From assembly GCF_015235415.1 (NCBI RefSeq), contig NZ_JADGLL010000004.1:79932-143931 (forward strand): a DNA stretch of 64,000 nt. The letters are read 5' to 3'. Shown here one piece after another: positions 61,492-64,000 of the stretch. The notes under the pieces were generated by a model. The model had not been told where the DNA came from. It ran no database searches and was given only the letters and a program-made list of their open reading frames with translations. Within the stretch, counting starts at the first letter, position 1. Every line of letters starts with the position of its first letter. The stretch is from Microbacterium paludicola. Lineage in GTDB: Bacteria > Actinomycetota > Actinomycetes > Actinomycetales > Microbacteriaceae. The position numbers and the translations under genes are program-made.

Positions 61492-61530
61492 AAGAACCCG
61501 TCCCCGCTGGGGGCGGGTTCTTTGCTTTGC
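61492..61530 (+). terminator. Terminator of rpsT
   Basis: AAGAACCCG (61492-61500) pairs with CGGGTTCTT (61514-61522); the loop adds CCCC/GGGG pairs with a bulge. TTGCTTTG follows. It also separates rpsT from convergent holA. Confidence 0.88.
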
Positions 61531-61558
61531 GGCTACCGGGCCGAGGACCGCCCGCTGC

Positions 61559-62602
61559 TCACTCCCCGAACGGGCGGCGGGTGGCGATGACGGAGATCAT
61601 CCGCTCGAGCGCGAACACCGGATCGCGCGACGCGCCCTTGACCTCGGCGTCGGCACGCGCCGCAGCCTGGATCGCGAGGCCGAGCGTCGCCTGCGTCCAG
61701 CCTGCCTGCAGGTCGCGGCGGGCGCGATCCACCTGCCAGTCCTTCATCCCGAGGCGCGCCGCGAGGGCGCGGGCCGGCTCGCGCGATCCGGCGACCTTCG
61801 CCATCGTGCGCAGCTTCATCGCGAACGCCGCCACGATCGGCACGGGATCGGCACCGGAGGCGAGGGCGTGGCGCAGCCCGACGAGCGCCTCGCCGTAGCG
61901 GCCGGCGATAGCCGTGTCGGCCACCGCGAACGCGTTGGTCTCGACGCGCCCTCCGTAGTAGCGCGTGACGATGTCCTCGGTGATGTCGCCGTCGACGTCC
62001 GAGATCAGCTGCTGGCACGCGGCGGCGAGCTCGGTGAGGTCGTCGGCGAATGCGGACAGCAGCGCCTGCAGCGCGCGGGGTGCGATCCGGCGTCCCGCCG
62101 CTTTGAACTCACCGGCGGCGAAGTCGTGCCGGTCGGCATCGCGCTTGACGGCGGGACACGGCACTTCCGCTCCCCCGCCGACGCCGGCGCGGATCGCGTC
62201 GAGCAGCTTCTTGCCGCGCACTGTCGCGCCCGTGTGGCGCAGGACGACGGTCGCACCCTCCTGCGGGTGCTCGATGTACGCGAGCGCCTCGGTGAGGAAC
62301 GCGTCGCTGCACTTCTCCACTCCGGAGACGCGCACGAGACGGGGCTCGCCGAACAGCGAGGGGGCCGAGACGGCGAGCAGCGTGCCCGCCGTGTAGTCGT
62401 CGGCACGGATGTCGGCGATCTCGAGCGCCGGATCCTCGGCCTTCAGGTAATCGCGCACACCGGCGATCGCGCGCTCGGCGCACACCTCCTCGGGGCCCGA
62501 CACGAGGACGATCGGCGCGGGGCGCGGGCTGCGCCACGACAGCTGCGGGATGGATGCCTTGGCCCCGCGCGCCGGAGACTTCGAAGCGGGTGCGGGAGCC
62601 AT
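61559..62602 (-). CDS. holA: DNA polymerase III subunit delta
   Basis: The clamp-loader delta subunit opens the beta sliding clamp. The 347-residue protein has an Ala/Pro/Lys-rich N-terminus, then PAPIVLVSGPEEVCAERAIA, IADIRADDYTAGTLLAVSAP, SLFGEPRLVRVSGVEKCSDA, and the helical collar region ELAAACQQLISDV through FALERMISVIATRRPFGE. It follows comEC by 47 nt on the minus strand, the usual actinobacterial order comEC-holA. Confidence 0.93.
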   Translation of the reverse strand: MAPAPASKSPARGAKASIPQLSWRSPRPAPIVLVSGPEEVCAERAIAGVRDYLKAEDPALEIADIRADDYTAGTLLAVSAPSLFGEPRLVRVSGVEKCSDAFLTEALAYIEHPQEGATVVLRHTGATVRGKKLLDAIRAGVGGGAEVPCPAVKRDADRHDFAAGEFKAAGRRIAPRALQALLSAFADDLTELAAACQQLISDVDGDITEDIVTRYYGGRVETNAFAVADTAIAGRYGEALVGLRHALASGADPVPIVAAFAMKLRTMAKVAGSREPARALAARLGMKDWQVDRARRDLQAGWTQATLGLAIQAAARADAEVKGASRDPVFALERMISVIATRRPFGE

Positions 62603-62649
62603 GCAGCCAGCCTACCGGCGGCCACCGACGCGACGCCGTGCGGCTCGGG

Positions 62650-64000
62650 TCACGGCGGCCGCTCGCGCCAGACGGACACGCCGTCCGGCGTCGGGGAGAC
62701 GAGGATGAGTCCCTCGCGATCGGTGCGCCCGACCACCGTGCCGAGCGCGGTGAGCGTGTTGAGGATCTCATCGCGCGGGTGCCCGTAGTCGTTGTCGGCG
62801 CCGACCGTGATGAGCCCCACGCTCGCGTCGACCTCCTCGTACAGCGCCGCGAGCTGATCCGCGCTGCCGTGGTGCGCGACCTTCACGACCTGATACGGGC
62901 CCGCGATCCGCGCGGTGCCGAGCATCGCCGCCTGCGCTGAAGTGCCGAGATCGCCCAGCAGGATGGTGCGCGGCAGGTCGGGCCCTTCGATCTCGATGAC
63001 GACGCTGGAGTCGTTGCCGGGCTCGAACGCCCGCGACTCGGCACGAGGCCAGAGCACCGTCCAGCGGGATTCACCGAGCACCCCCGTCATCCCGACGGTC
63101 GCCTGGACGCGCTGCGCGGCGCCGAGCCCGTCAAGGGCCCACTCGTCCTCGGGGCCGCCGAGGGGGCCGGGCAGCACCGTCGTCACCCGATCGCGCAGCG
63201 CCGCGGGCCCGCCGACGTGGTCGATGTCGAAGTGGCTGAGCACGAGCAGATCGACGCGGTCGATGCCGAGTCGCGACAGGCAGGCGGCAAGGGGCTCGGG
63301 GTCGGGCCCCATGTCGACGACAGCCACCGCGCCGCCCGACCGCAGGACGAGCCCATCCCCCTGCCCCACCTCGCACGCCGCGATCGCCCAGTCGCGCGGC
63401 ACGGTGAGAGGCCCCGCGACAACGCCGCTCAGCGCGCTGGTGCCGGTGGAGACGCCCGCGGCCACCGCCAGCAGGGTCGCCGCGGCCGCACGCAGATGCC
63501 GGTCGACGACGCCGTCCCGCCCGGCGCGGGCGATCATCACGCCCGCGGCGGCGCCCAGCAGCGCGAGCAGGAGCGCTCCGCCGAGGCCTGGCACCCAGGC
63601 GAGCTGCCCGCCCGGCATGGCTGCGAAGGTCTGAGCGGTGGCGGCGATCCACGCCGACGGGATCCACGCGATCGCCGCCAGACCATCGGCGAGCACGGGG
63701 ATGGGCGCGGCGAGGCACGCCGCCAGGCCGACGATCGTCACGATCGGCGCTGCGGGACCGGCGAGCAGGTTCGCCACGACGCCGTAGAGCGGAACCTCGG
63801 GCGCCAGCAGCACCAGCACCGGCCCGCAGGCGAGCTGCGCGGCCAGTGGCACGCTCAGGGCGGCGGCGAGCGGCAGCGGGAGCCACCGCGAGAGGCCGCG
63901 CGCGATGGGACGTGCGAGCAGCAGCAGCGACCCGGTGGCGACGACCGACAGGGCGAAACCATAACTCGTCGCGAGCCAGGGGTCGCCGATCAGCAGCACC
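62650..64000 (-). CDS. comEC: ComEC/Rec2 DNA-uptake channel protein, C-terminal part (5' end outside window)
   Basis: At least 449 C-terminal residues are present. They contain hydrophobic helices of the competence domain (FALSVVATGSLLLLARPIAR, LPLAAALSVPLAAQLACGPV, VANLLAGPAAPIVTIVGLAA). The metallo-beta-lactamase-like domain follows with AACEVGQGDGLVLRSGGAVA, LLVLSHFDIDHVGGPAALRD (HxDxDH) and VKVAHHGSADQLAALYE. ComEC imports single-stranded DNA in competent bacteria; whether this organism is competent is unknown. The reading frame runs to the window edge, so the start is not visible. Confidence 0.93.
   Translation of the reverse strand, partial: VLLIGDPWLATSYGFALSVVATGSLLLLARPIARGLSRWLPLPLAAALSVPLAAQLACGPVLVLLAPEVPLYGVVANLLAGPAAPIVTIVGLAACLAAPIPVLADGLAAIAWIPSAWIAATAQTFAAMPGGQLAWVPGLGGALLLALLGAAAGVMIARAGRDGVVDRHLRAAAATLLAVAAGVSTGTSALSGVVAGPLTVPRDWAIAACEVGQGDGLVLRSGGAVAVVDMGPDPEPLAACLSRLGIDRVDLLVLSHFDIDHVGGPAALRDRVTTVLPGPLGGPEDEWALDGLGAAQRVQATVGMTGVLGESRWTVLWPRAESRAFEPGNDSSVVIEIEGPDLPRTILLGDLGTSAQAAMLGTARIAGPYQVVKVAHHGSADQLAALYEEVDASVGLITVGADNDYGHPRDEILNTLTALGTVVGRTDREGLILVSPTPDGVSVWRERPP

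Overview
The window is a high-GC chromosomal segment of an actinobacterium, most likely Microbacterium or a close relative in Microbacteriaceae. The grounds are the RNA-polymerase-binding protein RbpA, a polyphosphate glucokinase, a homodimeric E1p (aceE) next to a PucR-type FasR-like activator and the fabD-fabH-acpP-fabF cluster, DUF3145, an F420-type LLM oxidoreductase, and the block dnaG-dgt-dusB / uppS-recO / leuA / era-ybeY-phoH / dnaJ-hrcA-hemW-lepA / rpsT-holA-comEC. Most of it is conserved housekeeping DNA. No phage, transposase, plasmid or CRISPR locus was seen.

Layout. 1-5.1 kb: end of a glycerophosphodiesterase, rbpA, ppgK, RNase P RNA (minus), and a minus-strand overlapping set zinc-ribbon protein / RNase HI / family-A polymerase-like protein. 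5.2-15.2 kb: LLM oxidoreductase, tRNA-Val, MOSC protein, then aceE-fasR-fabD-fabH-acpP-fabF, which joins acetyl-CoA supply to type II fatty-acid synthesis. 15.3-26.8 kb: mixed genes, including DUF3145, a frameshifted carboxylate-amine ligase, tRNA-Met, SelO, a DMT transporter, peptide deformylase, a septum-formation-type lipoprotein, a NUDIX hydrolase, an amino-acid permease, a secreted rhamnogalacturonan lyase behind two LacI-type operators, and an orphan siderophore-type acetyltransferase. 26.8-30.7 kb: a small regulon-like island (alcohol dehydrogenase, MmyB-type regulator, cupin, Bcr/CflA transporter) with two nearly identical promoters.

30.8-39.0 kb: tRNA-Asn, a lone ABC ATPase, and replication/repair/envelope genes dnaG, dgt, dusB, gpx, a DsbA-like protein, uppS and recO. 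39.0-42.1 kb: a three-copy palindromic repeat, a TRIC-type channel, and leuA behind a Leu-rich leader peptide. 42.2-54.2 kb: a lipoprotein, then a long minus-strand series era / CNNM protein / ybeY / phoH / HIT / rsmE / dnaJ / hrcA (CIRCE-controlled) / hemW / DUF1990 / lepA. 54.4-60.3 kb: a complete peptide ABC importer operon placed between lepA and rpsT. 60.3-64 kb: an alpha/beta hydrolase, rpsT, holA and a truncated comEC.

Two features stand out. First, many genes have a TAnnnT hexamer exactly 6-7 nt before the start codon, as expected of leaderless mRNAs; this was used to choose several starts. Second, the 27-nt box plus 32-nt spacer plus GAGGCT element shared by the alcohol dehydrogenase and transporter promoters suggests an undescribed small regulon run by the adjacent MmyB-like regulator. 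Family names come from recognising the proteins by eye; no database search was run.
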